Below, one piece after another: positions 54,416-62,893 of a stretch of 64,000 nucleotides of DNA. Position 1 is the stretch's first letter, and each line of letters opens with the position of its first letter. The notes beneath the pieces are model-generated. The model was not told where the DNA came from. It searched no databases and saw only the letters and a list, made by a program, of their open reading frames with translations. Made by a program: the position numbers and the translations under genes. The stretch is taken from assembly GCA_938014335.1 (NCBI GenBank), contig CALLRP010000002.1, positions 17,910-81,909 of the forward strand. The letters run 5' to 3'. Source of the stretch: an uncultured bacterium. GTDB lineage: Bacteria > Hydrogenedentota > Hydrogenedentia > Hydrogenedentales > Hydrogenedentaceae.

Positions 54416-55477
54416 ATGAAATCATTAGAGTCTCGTGACTATAAAGATAGAGCCTATTTGTCTGCCATAGAATCTGCAAAATATCTGGGGATTTCAGTTA
54501 AAGACCTCCATAATCTTGTAAAAAAAAAGATTATAAACACGCAGATTTCTGCCAGTGGGCAAATGCGATTTGATTTACAAGATTTAATCAAAGTGGAGAA
54601 GAAATTAAATATCCTGAGTTATGATAACAAAGAACAGATTTCCCCAAACAATATTTTCGAAGTAAATGGGACTACACAAAAAATATATGTTAAAAATTCT
54701 ACCCATATGGAAGATATCGACACCGATAGTATTCATCTTATGATTACATCGCCTCCCTATTTCAATACAAAGATGTATTCCAAAGAGCCCATAGATGGAG
54801 ATTTAGGGAATGTTCACGAAGTGGATGAATGGTTTGAACAAATAGGTAAAGTCTGGAGCGAGGTATTTCGTGTTCTACAACCGGGGAGAAAAGCATTTAT
54901 TAATATTATGAATCTTCCTATACGCCTGAACAAAGGTGGTTATCGCACCCTTAATTTAGTAGGCAAAACTATTGACACTTGCGAAAAAATTGGGTTTATA
55001 TTGAAACGAGATATTGTCTGGCATAAAACAAATGGAGTAAAAGCCCATTTTGGGACATATCCTTATCCTGGGGGAATATTGATTAACAATATGCATGAAT
55101 TTATCCTTGAATTTGAAAAGCCGGAGCAAAAAGGTTTTAATAAGTATGCACATCTCACGAAAGAAATAAAAGAACAATCTAAATTGGATAAAGAGTTCTG
55201 GGTATCCATAAAGAAGAGTGATGTATGGGTTATGAAGCCTCAAGGGAGTGGAGACAACCGAAGTCATGTCGCTCCTTTTCCGATGGAGTTGCCCTATCGC
55301 CTAATTAGGGCATTTAGTTACATAGGGGAAACGGTGTTAGACCCGTTTATGGGGTCAGGAACAACTCTGTTGGTATCTGCTGAGTTAAAGCGAAATGGAA
55401 TAGGCTATGAGATTAACCCCGAAATTGCACAAGAAGCAATAAAAGCTTTTAGTAACTATCAAGGAAATTTGTTGTAG
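54416..55477 (+). CDS. DNA methyltransferase of a type II restriction-modification system (beta-class)
   Basis: 353 residues. An N-terminal MerR/excisionase-like helix-turn-helix (SAIESAKYLGISVKDLHNLV) may add DNA binding or autoregulation. The catalytic motif IV TSPPYF (111-116) precedes the AdoMet motif DPFMGSGTTLLVSAELKRNGIGYEINPE near the C-terminus, an order that defines beta-class amino-methyltransferases making N4-methylcytosine or N6-methyladenine. SPPY often marks m4C but does not prove it. The stop is followed after two bases by the restriction gene start, so the pair is coupled. The target cannot be predicted. Confidence 0.9.
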   Translation: MKSLESRDYKDRAYLSAIESAKYLGISVKDLHNLVKKKIINTQISASGQMRFDLQDLIKVEKKLNILSYDNKEQISPNNIFEVNGTTQKIYVKNSTHMEDIDTDSIHLMITSPPYFNTKMYSKEPIDGDLGNVHEVDEWFEQIGKVWSEVFRVLQPGRKAFINIMNLPIRLNKGGYRTLNLVGKTIDTCEKIGFILKRDIVWHKTNGVKAHFGTYPYPGGILINNMHEFILEFEKPEQKGFNKYAHLTKEIKEQSKLDKEFWVSIKKSDVWVMKPQGSGDNRSHVAPFPMELPYRLIRAFSYIGETVLDPFMGSGTTLLVSAELKRNGIGYEINPEIAQEAIKAFSNYQGNLL

Positions 55478-55479
55478 TA

Positions 55480-55791
55480 ATGTCAATGGATGCGAAAACA
55501 ACTTATGCAAAATCAAGTGATATAAAAGGGAAGACCTATTTAGAATATCGAAGGGACATGAAACGAAAAGCCATTGCGGAATTAGAAATGTTAGTTTTCC
55601 TGCCTGAGATATTAAAGGAAGAACTTAAAACAGAGAGTCTTGTGGTAAAAAAGTGGGGAGGAGATAGATTTCTATGGTTTCTTCGAAAAGGAGGTATTAC
55701 AAGAGAACCTGATTTTTTGGTAGAAATGGATAAGCAAACAATAGAGGTAGAGTTTCAATATGCAAAAAAAAACCGATTTAAATTTTTATGA
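55480..55791 (+). CDS. Type II restriction endonuclease, N-terminal part (frame interrupted)
   Basis: 103 residues before a premature TGA. The protein holds the nuclease centre: EPDFLVEMDKQTIEVEFQYAK fits a PD-(D/E)xK-type site with the lysine replaced (E-V-E as in BamHI or E-F-Q as in BglII). It ends right after a run of nine A (55763-55771). Removing one A joins it in frame with the next reading frame, giving a protein of about 375 residues continuing KKTDLNFYDFKVSKV. The start lies two bases after the methyltransferase stop. Likely one gene, either truncated, phase-variable or expressed by slippage. Confidence 0.65.
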   Translation: MSMDAKTTYAKSSDIKGKTYLEYRRDMKRKAIAELEMLVFLPEILKEELKTESLVVKKWGGDRFLWFLRKGGITREPDFLVEMDKQTIEVEFQYAKKNRFKFL

Positions 55792-56599
55792 TTTTAAGGT
55801 TAGTAAAGTTGCCAGAGTGAAACAGAAGAAACCTATTGAGAACAAATACTTTTTTTATTTGAATATTCCCTTAAAAAAATATGCTTTCTTTGACACTCGT
55901 TGGGTGATTGGTAATAGTAATTATGGAATGGTGGAAGCGTGGAGAAGTTATGCGTATAGAGTTCCAAAAGAAAATATGGAAAAAATATTAAAAGAACATT
56001 CTTGCCTGAGTGATTTAATTCAAAATATAGAAGCCAAAGAAACACTATTAAATTTTCAGTATGATTTATTGGACAAGATAAGTAAAGACCTTTCTTTTTT
56101 ATTTCAGCAGGTAATAGATGAAAAGAAAATCCTCAATTTTATCCCGGATAATCTCGATAGTATCTTTCGAATCTGTTTTATTCGGAATGCTATTGGGAAA
56201 ATACCCCAAAATGTAAATTTATGGATTGTATACTTACTGACCTATGTCCACGAAAAAAATACACTTTCAGAAATCTATAAGATTGTTTATAGTTTAGATT
56301 TTTTATATTCTGTAACAGAAAATTTAAAAGAAAACGAGATAAATTGTATTGTTAATGGCATAAAACAATTAATGACCCTAATACAAAACTACTTCGAACC
56401 TAATGGGTTTTATACCTCTTCACCTAAAGAAAGTCCTTATAATGAAGCGCAATACTCTATTTTTGCCATGAACTTGCTTGAGGATATTATTCAGGATTTA
56501 ATTTATAATTATGAAATTAAAAATTTGCAACCTATAAGGAGAATTTTCGAAAACTTAAATGATTTCCGTAAGACCTATAATTTTATAAAGGGTTTTTAA
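55760..56599 (+). CDS. Type II restriction endonuclease, C-terminal part (frame interrupted)
   Basis: 279 residues from an ATG at 55760 that lies inside the preceding frame; the ATG overlaps the nine-A run and lacks a ribosome binding site, so independent translation is doubtful. The sequence (VARVKQKKPIENKYFFYLNI, DTRWVIGNSNYGMVEAW) continues the nuclease domain, followed by a helical C-terminal region of about 170 residues. It has no motif of its own that I recognise. Best read as the second half of the endonuclease partner of the upstream methyltransferase. Confidence 0.6.
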   Translation: MQKKTDLNFYDFKVSKVARVKQKKPIENKYFFYLNIPLKKYAFFDTRWVIGNSNYGMVEAWRSYAYRVPKENMEKILKEHSCLSDLIQNIEAKETLLNFQYDLLDKISKDLSFLFQQVIDEKKILNFIPDNLDSIFRICFIRNAIGKIPQNVNLWIVYLLTYVHEKNTLSEIYKIVYSLDFLYSVTENLKENEINCIVNGIKQLMTLIQNYFEPNGFYTSSPKESPYNEAQYSIFAMNLLEDIIQDLIYNYEIKNLQPIRRIFENLNDFRKTYNFIKGF

Positions 56600-56626
56600 C
56601 TATTTGAAAATGAGGAATTTTTGTAT

Positions 56627-57514
56627 ATGCGGGTGGTTTTGAGCGATGCAGAGTGGTATTATGGGAGGTATATTCTGGCTGGGATTGTTGTTCTGATTGC
56701 GTTATGTGGTGGTGCAGGGATTTATTATTACGAAAGCCGGACCCAGGAACTTACTCAAAAGGAGAATGAAATAAAACAGAGTAGAACACTTTCCCCGACA
56801 TCGAAGGTAAATATTCCACTCGAAGGGAAAAATAAAGAAGAGGAAAAGGAGAAGGAGAAGCAGGGGATACCTCTGGATGTTCGTTTAAATGAGGTACTAA
56901 AAGAGACAAAAACAGGAGAGGATAATATTACAACTCAGGATAAGCCTCGAATGATTGCGGTTGGTATTCAGGGTGCGGTTCAGAAGCCGGGACTGTATTG
57001 GGTTGAAGAAGGGACGCGATTACAAGAATTAATAGATAAAGCGGGTGGCCCCCTGGAAAATGCGGAAATGCGTTATATGAATCTTGCAGCGATTTTATCA
57101 GATGGAACTACTGTGGTTATTCCGGAAAAACAGAAGGTCGAATTTGATGGACAACGCCTTTCTGCTCGCGGGACATCGCAACCTACTCCTGCAGTTATAT
57201 CAACAGGGAATAACTATATGCCGAATATTTCCCCTTCCTCTCAAAATAGTTCTAATCCGTCGGCCTCTTTCTCCTCCCAAACTGTTAGTGGAGGAAAATC
57301 TCCTGTCAATACTACGGGTCTAATAGACCTCAACCATGCTTCTCAAAAGGAATTGGAGACATTACCGGGTATTGGTCCTGTATTGGCGCAGTCTATTATC
57401 TCTTACCGTGAAAGCCAGCCTTTTCAAAGTATTGATGACCTGTTGCAAGTATCAGGTATTGGTCCTAAACGCTTTGAAAAAATCCGCCATCTTGTTACAG
57501 TAACACCTCCATAA
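56627..57514 (+). CDS. ComEA-like SLBB and helix-hairpin-helix DNA-binding protein
   Basis: 295 residues from the ATG at 56627; a TTG at 56621 is nearer the GAGG site and may be the true start. One membrane segment (ILAGIVVLIALCGGAGIYYY) anchors it, followed by a charged linker. An SLBB domain lies at about 110-175 (VGIQGAVQKPGLYWVEEGTRLQELI). A Ser/Pro/Asn-rich linker leads to two helix-hairpin-helix motifs (TLPGIGPVLAQSIISYR and QVSGIGPKRFEKIR). In naturally competent bacteria ComEA binds incoming DNA at the membrane. No comEC is adjacent; with the PilB-type ATPase at 19.8 kb this hints at DNA uptake capacity. Confidence 0.85.
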   Translation: MRVVLSDAEWYYGRYILAGIVVLIALCGGAGIYYYESRTQELTQKENEIKQSRTLSPTSKVNIPLEGKNKEEEKEKEKQGIPLDVRLNEVLKETKTGEDNITTQDKPRMIAVGIQGAVQKPGLYWVEEGTRLQELIDKAGGPLENAEMRYMNLAAILSDGTTVVIPEKQKVEFDGQRLSARGTSQPTPAVISTGNNYMPNISPSSQNSSNPSASFSSQTVSGGKSPVNTTGLIDLNHASQKELETLPGIGPVLAQSIISYRESQPFQSIDDLLQVSGIGPKRFEKIRHLVTVTPP

Positions 57515-57567
57515 GATTTGTAAATTTTTCAGGATAATATAAGACGCTAAATAAAAGGGGTTATTTA

Positions 57568-57672
57568 CTGTTTTATCCATTCTACTTCTTCGTAGTTGGT
57601 TTTGTTTTTACTTTTAACCCCAGTTTACACCGGGGACTATGATGTTGCCTCCAAATGGGCTCTTTTATGGGA
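57568..57672 (+). repeat. Structured intergenic repeat, copy E (element-forward on plus strand)
   Basis: Lies in the 321-bp gap 57515-57835. It shows TGTTTTATCCATTC, a small hairpin CTAC-TTCTTC-GTAG, TTGGTTTTGTTTTTAC, a hairpin CCCC-AGTTTACAC-CGGGG, then ACTATGATGTT, a weaker hairpin GCCT-CCAAAT-GGGC and TCTTTTAT. The long tail of copies A, B and D is missing or diverged. The rest of the gap has no recognisable gene. Confidence 0.7.
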
Positions 57673-57835
57673 TATTTAATTTTTAGTCTCTCGACGGTTA
57701 ACTTAATTAAGAAAAAATGTGATTACATACTTGCCATATGACTCGTGTATAAAATCTCTTTATGAACATGTTGTAAGAAGTATGGTAAAGTATAGATAAA
57801 TAATTGAGTTGTAAAAGAGATATAGAAATATTCGT

Positions 57836-58921
57836 ATGCAAATAACGCAAAGCATTTCGGTTATTGTTCCTACATACAAAGAGTGCGAAAATCTTCCAGA
57901 ACTTATCCGACGCATTCAGAAGATTAAGGAAAGGAATAATTTAAATCTCGAACTTATTATTGTAGATGACAACAGTCGGGATGGGAGTGAGGAGTATATC
58001 CAATCATTAGCACTGCCCTGGTGTCGGATTATTGTCCGCCGTGATGAAAGAGGGCTCAGTTCTGCCGTTTTGAAAGGATTTGAAGAAGCAAAGGGGGATA
58101 TACTTATTGTGATGGATGCGGATTTAAGTCATCCGCCGGAAAAGATACCGGAGTTTATAGAGCAAATTCAACAAGGTGCAGATATGGTCGTTGGGTCGAG
58201 GTATGTTCCTGGAGGGAAAACAGATGAGGAATGGGGAATTTTTCGCTGGCTCAATAGTCAAATAGCAACTTTATTAGCACGACCTTTAACATCTATTAAA
58301 GACCCTATGAGTGGTTTTTTTGCATTGCCGAGGGAAATATATAAACAATCGGCTCCCCTTAATCCCACCGGATACAAAATTGCTCTGGAACTACTGGTGA
58401 AGTGTCCTATAAAAAAAACGACTGAAATACCTATCTTTTTTTCTCAGCGAGCCAGGGGGAAAAGTAAACTTTCTATAAAGGAACAGATTAAATATTTAGT
58501 GCATCTGAGAAGATTATATTTTTTTAAATATGAAAATTTAACTTATTTTTTTCATTTTTCTATTATTGGTTTTTCAGGGACAGGGGTAAATCTTTTAGCG
58601 TTAACTGTTCTTGTCTTTTTTGGGATTCCTGTTCGTGTTTCTGTTGCCATTGCTATCATCATTGCTATGCTATCGAATTTTATATTAAATCGCTGGTTTA
58701 CTTTTCCGCATGCGGTAAAAAGTCCCTGGCTTCCCCAATTGATTGGTTTTATGGGTGCTTGCTCTTTGGGAGCGGTGGTAAATTACTTCACTGTGTTATT
58801 TTTGTTACACCTGTTTCCATTATTTGAAAAAATTCCCCAAATTCCAGCTCTTGTTGGAATTCTTGCGGGGTTAGTTTTTAATTTTATTCTTAGCAAGAAT
58901 TTTGTTTTTCGAAAGGGATAG
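57836..58921 (+). CDS. GT2 dolichol-phosphate mannosyltransferase-like enzyme fused to GtrA domain
   Basis: 361 residues. Residues 1-230 are a DPM1-like GT2 domain: SVIVPTYKECENLPELI, LIIVDDNSRDGS, ERGLSSAVLKGFEEAKGD, the DxD in VMDADLSHPPE, VVGSRYVPGG, and KDPMSGFFALPR. Residues about 235-361 are a four-helix GtrA domain (FHFSIIGFSGTGVNLLAL...LVFNFILSKNFVF). Such fusions transfer a sugar (mannose, glucose or GlcNAc) from a nucleotide sugar to polyprenyl phosphate and flip or anchor it for later glycosylation. Unlike the GT2-like protein at 4181, its catalytic DxD is intact. It is a single gene convergent with the TPR gene. Confidence 0.92.
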   Translation: MQITQSISVIVPTYKECENLPELIRRIQKIKERNNLNLELIIVDDNSRDGSEEYIQSLALPWCRIIVRRDERGLSSAVLKGFEEAKGDILIVMDADLSHPPEKIPEFIEQIQQGADMVVGSRYVPGGKTDEEWGIFRWLNSQIATLLARPLTSIKDPMSGFFALPREIYKQSAPLNPTGYKIALELLVKCPIKKTTEIPIFFSQRARGKSKLSIKEQIKYLVHLRRLYFFKYENLTYFFHFSIIGFSGTGVNLLALTVLVFFGIPVRVSVAIAIIIAMLSNFILNRWFTFPHAVKSPWLPQLIGFMGACSLGAVVNYFTVLFLLHLFPLFEKIPQIPALVGILAGLVFNFILSKNFVFRKG

Positions 58922-58952
58922 AGTCGGACGAGTCAGACAAATCGGATCTGTT
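58922..58952. repeat. Relic of a ~10-bp tandem repeat (GTCGGAC-type)
   Basis: AGTCGGACG, AGTCAGACAA and ATCGGATCTG follow each other directly after the GT2-GtrA stop. They match the unit seen at 9829-9862. Confidence 0.4.
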
Positions 58953-58970
58953 GAAAAGATTGAACAGGGA

Positions 58971-60305
58971 TTATTTTGGTTTTGCTGGGGGATTTACCGC
59001 CATCTGTCTTTCGATACGGTTAATTGCATGCTGAGCCTGTCTTACCTGGGAAGGGTCTTTACTGGTTTGTGCAATATATTGATACATTTGTAAAGCATTA
59101 TTTATATCTCCTTGTCTTTGGTAAGTCTGGGCAAGCATTAATTGAGCAGTAGTATTATTAGGTTGAAGTTGAAGTATCTGTTGATACTGGGCTTCTGCTT
59201 CTGAATACATTCCCATGCGGCTATATAGACTCCCTAAAGCAACATAAGAGCTGACATTTCCGGGGGCTAACTGAATGGCAGTTTGATATTGGTTAATAGC
59301 CGAATTATAATCATTACTTCGCCGATAATAATCTGCCAGTGCTAATCGAGCATCTGCGGAATTAGGGTCTGTGTTTACCCAGTTTGTTAACGCCTGTCCC
59401 TCTTCCTCTTTCATTCCCATTTGCCGATATACGCCTGAAGCCATTGCATAAGTTGAGGGTTTCTCACCGTTCATTTGAGTAAATTGCTGTAATTCGCGAT
59501 AAGCAAGGTCGTAATTCCCTTGACGGCGATATGTGTCTGCGAGAAAATAATGAGGTGTTGGGTCATTGGGATTATTGCTCATCCATCGTTTATAGACGTC
59601 TATTTCATTTTGGTAATCTCCTGTTTTTTTATAGAAATTGGCCATAGAGCGAAGGACATCTCTTGAATTAGGGTCTAATTCCAAACTTTTTTGTAATAAT
59701 TCGGATGCTTTATCATAATCTCCTTGATCTAATGCCTGTTTGGCTTCGTTTAATAACGATTTTATCTGTGCCTGAATTTGCTGGCTTTCGCTATCCGTAT
59801 TTTTCTTTCTCCCTTTATCTTCTTTTTCCCTATTTTTGTTCTTTGCATTAGTAAAATCCATTTCCTCTTTAGAGATATTTTGAGAAGTTTTTACGACATC
59901 TCCCTTTCCTCCTTCTTTTGTTTCTGTATGAAGCCGTTTCTTTTGTTCTTTTCCAGAACCGTCTGTATCGTCTGTATTTTTTGTAACAGACTTCATCAAT
60001 TCTTGCAAAGCATTCTCTACGGACTTTTCCCTAAGATTTTCAGAAATGGTGTCATAGTCCAGGGAGGGACTATCTTCATCTTCCTCCATATTATTCTTTC
60101 CTAACTCATGGGGGGTTCCTTCAGAGGGAGATGATGAAGTCCCTGCCATAGAAATCTTCGGGTTGGTTTCGGAATGGGTTTCTTTCATTGTCTTAATATC
60201 GGCTACTTCATCAGGAGATACATTACTACTCCATGTTAGAAGGAGGATAGTAGACACAACACAAATAGGTATTAAAATCAACAAAAGGATATTTTGTATT
60301 TTCAT
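58971..60305 (-). CDS. Tetratricopeptide-repeat protein with membrane anchor
   Basis: 444 residues from the ATG at 60305 (MKIQNILLLIL), preceded by AGGTG; a GTG three codons earlier is possible. One N-terminal hydrophobic segment anchors it or serves as a signal. Residues about 25-180 are a low-complexity, highly charged region (EKEDKGRKKNTDSESQ). From about 185 to 430 there are about seven TPR units of 34 residues, for example ALDQGDYDKASELLQKSLEL, DYNSAINQYQTAIQLAPGN and MYSEAEAQYQQILQLQPNN. TPR domains mediate protein-protein interactions, and such proteins often assist envelope complexes. No specific partner is indicated. Confidence 0.85.
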   Translation of the reverse strand: MKIQNILLLILIPICVVSTILLLTWSSNVSPDEVADIKTMKETHSETNPKISMAGTSSSPSEGTPHELGKNNMEEDEDSPSLDYDTISENLREKSVENALQELMKSVTKNTDDTDGSGKEQKKRLHTETKEGGKGDVVKTSQNISKEEMDFTNAKNKNREKEDKGRKKNTDSESQQIQAQIKSLLNEAKQALDQGDYDKASELLQKSLELDPNSRDVLRSMANFYKKTGDYQNEIDVYKRWMSNNPNDPTPHYFLADTYRRQGNYDLAYRELQQFTQMNGEKPSTYAMASGVYRQMGMKEEEGQALTNWVNTDPNSADARLALADYYRRSNDYNSAINQYQTAIQLAPGNVSSYVALGSLYSRMGMYSEAEAQYQQILQLQPNNTTAQLMLAQTYQRQGDINNALQMYQYIAQTSKDPSQVRQAQHAINRIERQMAVNPPAKPK

Positions 60306-60346
60306 TTTATTCACCTAATAATAAATAACAATCTCAATACCGTTTA

Positions 60347-61831
60347 TTACGGTATCGGGATTGGACCGAACACAGGCACTGCCATGTTGGCTTCATCCAC
60401 GATATTACAGTAGGGGTCAAAGCCCCGTCCATACCATAAGAACGCTTGTTCTGGCATTTTTGTTATCCATAAAAGAACTGCATTGGGTTCATTTTCTGGT
60501 AATGTGATTTTATAAATACAGGGTAGATTAGGAGCCTCTTCTGCAATGCTAATTGAAAATCCAGAGGGCTTTCCTGCAGATGTTAATTTTCCATTTACAC
60601 CTGAAAAAGTAACTTTCACCTGGGGTCCATAAGGAGAGGATAATCGTTCTACTTTTTCAATCCGTGGGCCTGCAGAGATTTTCCCACCGAACATATCGCG
60701 TTCAACGAGATTTGCCAGACGATAACCTAAAATCTTTAATCCCTCTGTCCCGGCATGAATAAGGTCATCTAAAGATAAATCAATAGATACAACCATTCCG
60801 CCAGGAGCCAGTTCTTTTTCTAATTCTACCTGATCATTTTGAAGTTTATTCCAATACGTGGCATCGGGATTATCCATTACAAATCGACCTATTTGGACGT
60901 AATAAAAGGGCAAATCCGCACCCAAATCATCCCGGAACGCCTTCACAAGTTTTCGCATCCGTTCTTTATATAAAGGTTGTGGGTCCTTACTTGCATCGGA
61001 TTCTCCCTGATACCACAGAATTCCTCGCACCTTACCCCCTGCAGATTGTACTTGTTTATACATGGAACCATATAAGGACTCCCCCCCTTTATCTTTTAAC
61101 GCAGGGTCCCATTGTTCCATGGAGGTTCCACCGTGTGCAGAGGCAATCAGACCAATAGGTCTTCCTGTCCTTTTTACCATTTCCACTGCAAAAGGTATGC
61201 CTAATCCGGCACCTTTTCGTGCATTTATTCCTTCTTTAATCTTTTGTGCCCGTTCCTGCTCATCTTTGAAAATCCGTGTGTAATGAATGGGGTCAGGAGA
61301 TTCTGCAAGCACATGAATCGGCTCTTTGGCAATACGCCATTGGTAACTCATTGAATATAGATGGACTAAGGGATGTGGTTCGGTTACATTTTCCATATTC
61401 CCTACCCCTTGCATATTTGATTGTCCCGCTAAAATCCATATATCACCCACCAAGACATCATGAATAGAAGTTTTTTCTTTTGTTTCTCCGGAAGCATCTT
61501 TTATCTGAAATTCAATTGCATACGGACCCCCTAATGGGATGTCTGTTAGTGTTGCTGTCCATTGCCCGTTCTGAGCAGAACCTATCTCTTTCCAGGGGGC
61601 AATTTCATAAGCCAAACCCAAGATACGCATTTCTATTTTCCCATTAGTTTCACAGGTACCACTTACCTCAACAGGGAAGTTTTTATCCTCCAGATTCGCC
61701 TGCAATACCTGATAATTGACAAGCCCTTTATCTACAGTAATAGCAAACGCGGGAATGGATAGGTCTATCAGAATTAGAGTAAATAGTGTAATATTAAAAA
61801 TATGTTGTTGTTTAAAGGGATAAATAACCAT
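60347..61831 (-). CDS. Exported sialate O-acetylesterase family protein
   Basis: 494 residues from the ATG at 61831, which has a GGAGGT site seven bases upstream; a longer frame from 61846 is less likely. A signal peptide (FNITLFTLILIDLSIPAFA) precedes a beta-domain, then an SGNH/SASA esterase domain: the nucleophile block ILAGQSNMQG, GIPFAVEMVKRTGRPIGLIASAHGGT (oxyanion region), GILWYQGESDAS and the catalytic dyad DDLIHAGTEGLKILGYRLA. It removes O-acetyl groups from sialic acids or other acetylated glycans in the periplasm or outside the cell. A C-terminal beta-domain closes it. Single gene. Confidence 0.92.
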   Translation of the reverse strand: MVIYPFKQQHIFNITLFTLILIDLSIPAFAITVDKGLVNYQVLQANLEDKNFPVEVSGTCETNGKIEMRILGLAYEIAPWKEIGSAQNGQWTATLTDIPLGGPYAIEFQIKDASGETKEKTSIHDVLVGDIWILAGQSNMQGVGNMENVTEPHPLVHLYSMSYQWRIAKEPIHVLAESPDPIHYTRIFKDEQERAQKIKEGINARKGAGLGIPFAVEMVKRTGRPIGLIASAHGGTSMEQWDPALKDKGGESLYGSMYKQVQSAGGKVRGILWYQGESDASKDPQPLYKERMRKLVKAFRDDLGADLPFYYVQIGRFVMDNPDATYWNKLQNDQVELEKELAPGGMVVSIDLSLDDLIHAGTEGLKILGYRLANLVERDMFGGKISAGPRIEKVERLSSPYGPQVKVTFSGVNGKLTSAGKPSGFSISIAEEAPNLPCIYKITLPENEPNAVLLWITKMPEQAFLWYGRGFDPYCNIVDEANMAVPVFGPIPIP

Positions 61832-62066
61832 GAGATATACCTCCATAAAAAAGAATTTTTAATTTAAACACCGCATATTGGAATAAAGTTCTATTCTATC
61901 TTATACCACAGATAGATTAAAACATGAAAATAGAATAACATCGTATCGAATTCCGTAATTGTATTGTAAGGAAGATAAAAATATACTTTTAATTATGTAA
62001 TGGAAATCAAAATTTGGTATTCTTACATTTCATTGAAATTCTTTTTGTTAAGGTTTGCAGAAAAAT

Positions 62067-62831
62067 ATGGAACCGAGACTGATTAAAGAAATACTTGAAT
62101 GTGTTCGACAGGGTCAAATAGATGTAGAGGAAGCCATTCAAAAATTGCGAGGCCTGCCTTATGAAGACCTTGTAGATGCTAAAGTGGACCATCACCGTCC
62201 TCTACGGAAAGGGTATCCTGAAACCATCTTTTGTCCTGGGAAAACTCCCGACCAGATTGTTCGTATTTGTAGGTCCATAATGGAAAAAGATACGAATGTC
62301 CTTGCTACGCGATGTGATAAAGAGGTGTTTGAAATTGTAAAAGAAAAAATTCATGAAGCGAAATATTATGAATATGCCCGTGTATTTACAGTCATTCAAA
62401 AACCCATTTCATATCGAGAGGGCTATATTGCCGTTGTATCTGCAGGGACCGGAGACATGCCTGTTGCAGAAGAGAGTGCGGTTACCTGTGAAACTTATGG
62501 TTCGCGTGTAGAACGAATATATGATGTAGGTGTAGCAGGTATCCATCGTTTATTCGACCAACTCCCCAAAATACGCTCCGCGGTCGTAGTAATTGTGTGT
62601 GCGGGTATGGAGGGTGCTTTACCCAGTGTAATTGCGGGACTTGTGGATAGACCGGTTATTGGGGTTCCTACCAGTATCGGTTATGGGGCTAATTTTAAAG
62701 GGGTTTCTGCATTGTTGGGGATGTTAAATACCTGTGCATCAGGATTGACAGTGGTAAATATAGACAATGGCTTTGGTGCGGGCACTTTTGCTGTTACCAT
62801 ACATCAGCTTGTTTCTCCTCTCCAAACTTGA
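62067..62831 (+). CDS. larB: LarB, nickel-pincer cofactor biosynthesis carboxylase
   Basis: 254 residues from the ATG at 62067; a TTG at 62055 is also in frame. LarB carboxylates and hydrolyses nicotinic acid adenine dinucleotide, the first step to the nickel-pincer nucleotide of lactate racemase and other Lar-type enzymes. It belongs to the PurE-like AIR carboxylase superfamily: VLATRCDKEVFE, AVVSAGTGDMPVAEESAVTCE, DVGVAGIHRLFDQLP, VVIVCAGMEGALPSVIAGLVDRPVIGVPTSIGYGA and NIDNGFGAG. larC follows after 62 bp. larE and larA are not seen in the window. Confidence 0.94.
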   Translation: MEPRLIKEILECVRQGQIDVEEAIQKLRGLPYEDLVDAKVDHHRPLRKGYPETIFCPGKTPDQIVRICRSIMEKDTNVLATRCDKEVFEIVKEKIHEAKYYEYARVFTVIQKPISYREGYIAVVSAGTGDMPVAEESAVTCETYGSRVERIYDVGVAGIHRLFDQLPKIRSAVVVIVCAGMEGALPSVIAGLVDRPVIGVPTSIGYGANFKGVSALLGMLNTCASGLTVVNIDNGFGAGTFAVTIHQLVSPLQT

Positions 62832-62893
62832 AAATTATAGTAAAGAAAATCTTGTTTTTTACATTACAATGAATTCTATAAAGGATATCGTAA

